NCBI GenBank assembly: GCA_913040905.1
Contig: CAJWIC010000060.1
Span: 1 to 7,628, forward strand
Length of the DNA: 7,628 nucleotides
Origin: an uncultured Synechococcus sp.
GTDB lineage: Bacteria; Cyanobacteriota; Cyanobacteriia; PCC-6307; Cyanobiaceae
Direction of reading: 5' to 3'
The translations under genes and the position numbers were made by a program. Each line of letters starts with the position of its first letter. Position 1 is the stretch's first letter. Shown piece after piece: positions 6,309-7,628 of this stretch. The notes beneath the pieces were generated by a model. It had not been told where the DNA came from. It saw only the letters and a list, made by a program, of their open reading frames with translations, and made no database searches.

Positions 6309-6779
6309 TCACCAGTCGAGATCTGGATCGTCTCCCCAGCCTTCAGAGCTTTGCGGTGTGGGATCAGATCGTCTCGATGCTGTGGATGCGACTGAAGCAG
6401 TGGATTGCTGATTGGCACGCGGCTTCTGAACGATCCTGTAGGGAACAGCCACAGTGGGGGCTGGATCCCGCACGTCCCGCTGCGGAGGCGCTGTGGCCAC
6501 CTCCGACATGGGTGGTTCCGATCGGGAACGCTCCAGTGGTTGATGCCGTTGACGTCGCAGCGGTGGATTGCTCGGCACCAGCAACAGAACGGAGATTGCG
6601 CTGAGACCAGCCCCGCTCAGACCAGCGAGGGCTGTCCAGGTACCGATCGGCAAGGACGGAGATCGCCAGATCAGCAATTGCAACCTTGTATGACCCGTGT
6701 TGTTGAGGGCTGAGGTCAGCAGCAGTCCAAGCAGTGGCGCCAGACAGGGGACGAGCAACCAGCGCTGAAGGGAGCTCAT
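6309..6779 (-). CDS. Small membrane protein, LapA (DUF1049)-like
   Basis: This 156-residue protein has two N-terminal membrane segments, about residues 7-24 (WLLVPCLAPLLGLLLTSA) and 44-68 (the Pro-Ile-Gly to Leu-Val stretch). The short hydrophilic link between them contains the Asn-then-Leu-Gln-Leu-Leu-Ile-Trp strand (26-38). That two-helix plan with a short beta segment resembles LapA/DUF1049 proteins, which in E. coli work with LapB in envelope biogenesis; the match here is architectural and not certain. From about residue 70 the chain is a long, probably cytoplasmic disordered tail rich in Pro, Ser, Arg and Gln. It ends with the acidic, Trp-containing motif GWGDDPDLDW. The ATG at 6779 overlaps the stop of the UbiX gene by four bases (ATGA), indicating translational coupling and fixing the start. 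A competing minus-strand frame at 6364-6831 lacks membrane or domain character and is rejected. Confidence 0.8.
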   Translation of the reverse strand: MSSLQRWLLVPCLAPLLGLLLTSALNNTGHTRLQLLIWRSPSLPIGTWTALAGLSGAGLSAISVLLLVPSNPPLRRQRHQPLERSRSEPPMSEVATAPPQRDVRDPAPTVAVPYRIVQKPRANQQSTASVASTASRRSDPTPQSSEGWGDDPDLDW

Positions 6780-7384
6780 TTGATCGGTCCAGTCCAGCGC
6801 TGCAGAGGGGCCAGATCATCCTCAAAGCCATCGAGCAGCCGGATCACGATGAAATCGACCATCTCCTCCAGGGTTCTGGGTTGGGTGTACCAAGCAGGAA
6901 TCGGCGCGGCAATGCGCGCCCCTGCCTCCGCCAGTGCGGTGAGATTGCGCAGGTGGATCAGGCTGAAGGGCATCTCACGGGGGGCGATCAGCAACGGCCT
7001 CCCCTCTTTGAGATGAACGTCTGCGCAGCGTTCGATCAGATCCATCGCGACACCGGCCTGGATCCGGCCCACGGTTCCCATGCTGCAGGGAACGATCAAC
7101 ATGGCTCTGGTTCGGAAGCTGCCACTGGCGATGCCGACGCTCTGATCGTTCCAGCGATGACAGAACAGCTCCCCCGAACCGCAGTTCAGACGTTCCCGCC
7201 AGAAGCGAACCTGACGTTCTGGATTCAGTGGTACCTGGACCCCCTGTTCCGCCTGGAACACGGCATAAGCGCCTTTGCTGAGGACGAGGTGAACGCTGCG
7301 GCCGGCCTGGAGAAGCAGCTGTAACGTCCGTTCGCCCAGCGGCTGAGCCGAGGCTCCTGTGACGGCCAGCACGTAGGGGTGCAT
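6776..7384 (-). CDS. ubiX: UbiX-type flavin prenyltransferase
   Basis: UbiX joins a dimethylallyl group from dimethylallyl phosphate to reduced FMN, producing the prenylated-FMN cofactor of UbiD-type decarboxylases. The 202-residue protein shows the FMN-binding TGASA loop (9-13), IASGSF (85-90), the VPCSMGTV segment (98-105), Lys126 in VHLKEGRP, the Arg136-Glu137 pair in APREMP, and AWYTQPR (164-170), whose Tyr and Arg correspond to substrate-phosphate ligands in known enzymes. Length matches the family. A partner ubiD is not in the window. In cyanobacteria the cofactor would probably serve a UbiD-like decarboxylase in quinone synthesis. The ATG at 7384 lies 2 nt after the stop of the exoribonuclease gene, and the following membrane-protein gene overlaps its end by ATGA. 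Related Pad1/Dfp-type flavoproteins are the alternative, but the SGS, RE and Y-x-x-P motifs favour UbiX. Confidence 0.93.
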   Translation of the reverse strand: MHPYVLAVTGASAQPLGERTLQLLLQAGRSVHLVLSKGAYAVFQAEQGVQVPLNPERQVRFWRERLNCGSGELFCHRWNDQSVGIASGSFRTRAMLIVPCSMGTVGRIQAGVAMDLIERCADVHLKEGRPLLIAPREMPFSLIHLRNLTALAEAGARIAAPIPAWYTQPRTLEEMVDFIVIRLLDGFEDDLAPLQRWTGPIK

Positions 7385-7386
7385 GG

Positions 7387-7628
7387 TCAGACGTTGCTCA
7401 AGGTCACGGCCATCGGCCTGTCCTCGTCCGTCGTCGCCTCCGGGATGACCTCGAGGTCGATCTGATTGCGTAGGACATCCACCTTGACCACCCGCACACG
7501 AACCTCGTCGCCGAGCTGGTAGACCCTGCGGTTCTTCCGCCCCACGAGGCGGTTCTGGCGTGAGCGGTACTCGTACCAGTCGTCGTTGAGGGAGCTCACA
7601 TGAACCAGTCCCTCCACCCTGGTCTCCC
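7387..7628 (-). CDS. RNase II/RNase R family exoribonuclease, C-terminal end (partial)
   Basis: Only the last 80 codons are inside the window; the gene continues beyond position 7628. The fragment is an S1 RNA-binding domain: VEGLVHVSSLNDDW, then a basic segment (YEYRSRQNRL, GRKNRR), then LGDEVRVRVVKVDVLRNQIDLEVI, the classic closing strands of an S1 barrel. In this family a C-terminal S1 domain follows the catalytic RNB domain and helps feed single-stranded RNA into a 3'-to-5' exonuclease. A GTG at 7617 falls inside the domain and is not a start, since the frame stays open to the window edge. The protein ends with a short acidic tail. RNase R is the most likely identity, but the S1 domain alone does not separate it from RNase II or another S1 protein. 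The stop is 2 nt from the UbiX start. Confidence 0.85.
   Translation of the reverse strand, partial: ETRVEGLVHVSSLNDDWYEYRSRQNRLVGRKNRRVYQLGDEVRVRVVKVDVLRNQIDLEVIPEATTDEDRPMAVTLSNV

Noticed and set aside
6364..6831. Alternative minus-strand frame of 155 codons over the LapA-like gene
   Set aside because: It would overlap ubiX by over 50 bases and lacks the hydrophobic segments; the 6309-6779 frame has an exact ATGA junction and membrane helices.
1..7628. CRISPR array, insertion sequence, tRNA/rRNA gene or HIP1 (GCGATCGC) repeats
   Set aside because: I looked for regularly spaced repeats, transposase-like frames, cloverleaf patterns and the HIP1 octamer by eye and saw none.

Overview
The window looks like a core chromosomal segment of a marine picocyanobacterium, most likely Synechococcus. 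The evidence is an aerobic Mg-protoporphyrin IX monomethyl ester cyclase (acsF), a short cyanobacterium-type protein I assign to DUF2996, GC-rich coding sequence and very tight gene packing. I see no mobile elements, tRNA or rRNA genes, CRISPR arrays, or regions of foreign-looking composition.

Layout. On the + strand, positions 12-665 encode an unnamed 217-residue protein. Its first ~145 residues resemble the cradle-loop barrel of archaeal CTP-dependent riboflavin kinases. It is followed by a 60-residue (or 54-residue) helical protein at 708-890. These two converge, across a 6-nt gap, on a long minus-strand gene string. Read in its direction of transcription (right to left), the string is: the 3' end of an RNase II/R-type exoribonuclease (runs off the window), a UbiX-type flavin prenyltransferase, a small two-helix LapA-like membrane protein, a DUF2996-type protein, acsF, tldD, pmbA/tldE and fmt. 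Gaps between coding regions are 2, -4 (ATGA overlap), 45, 56, 3, 2 and 2 nt, which is what an operon or several overlapping transcription units looks like.

How the genes fit together. AcsF closes the isocyclic ring of chlorophyll. TldD and TldE form a heterodimeric metallopeptidase. Fmt formylates initiator Met-tRNA, UbiX makes prenylated FMN, and the exoribonuclease degrades or matures RNA. This is a housekeeping cluster joining pigment synthesis, translation initiation, RNA turnover and proteolysis, not one obvious pathway. Unusual starts are common: fmt and tldD begin with TTG and the DUF2996 gene with GTG, the first two directly behind the stop codon of the preceding gene.

Best leads beyond routine annotation: the riboflavin-kinase-like protein at 12-665 with a degraded nucleotide loop; a perfect 8-bp inverted repeat over the stop codon of the DUF2996 gene just ahead of acsF; a 15-codon reading frame that exactly fills the gap before the DUF2996 gene; and the in-frame TGA-TCA-TTG junction between acsF and tldD. 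I found no clearly new multi-gene system.
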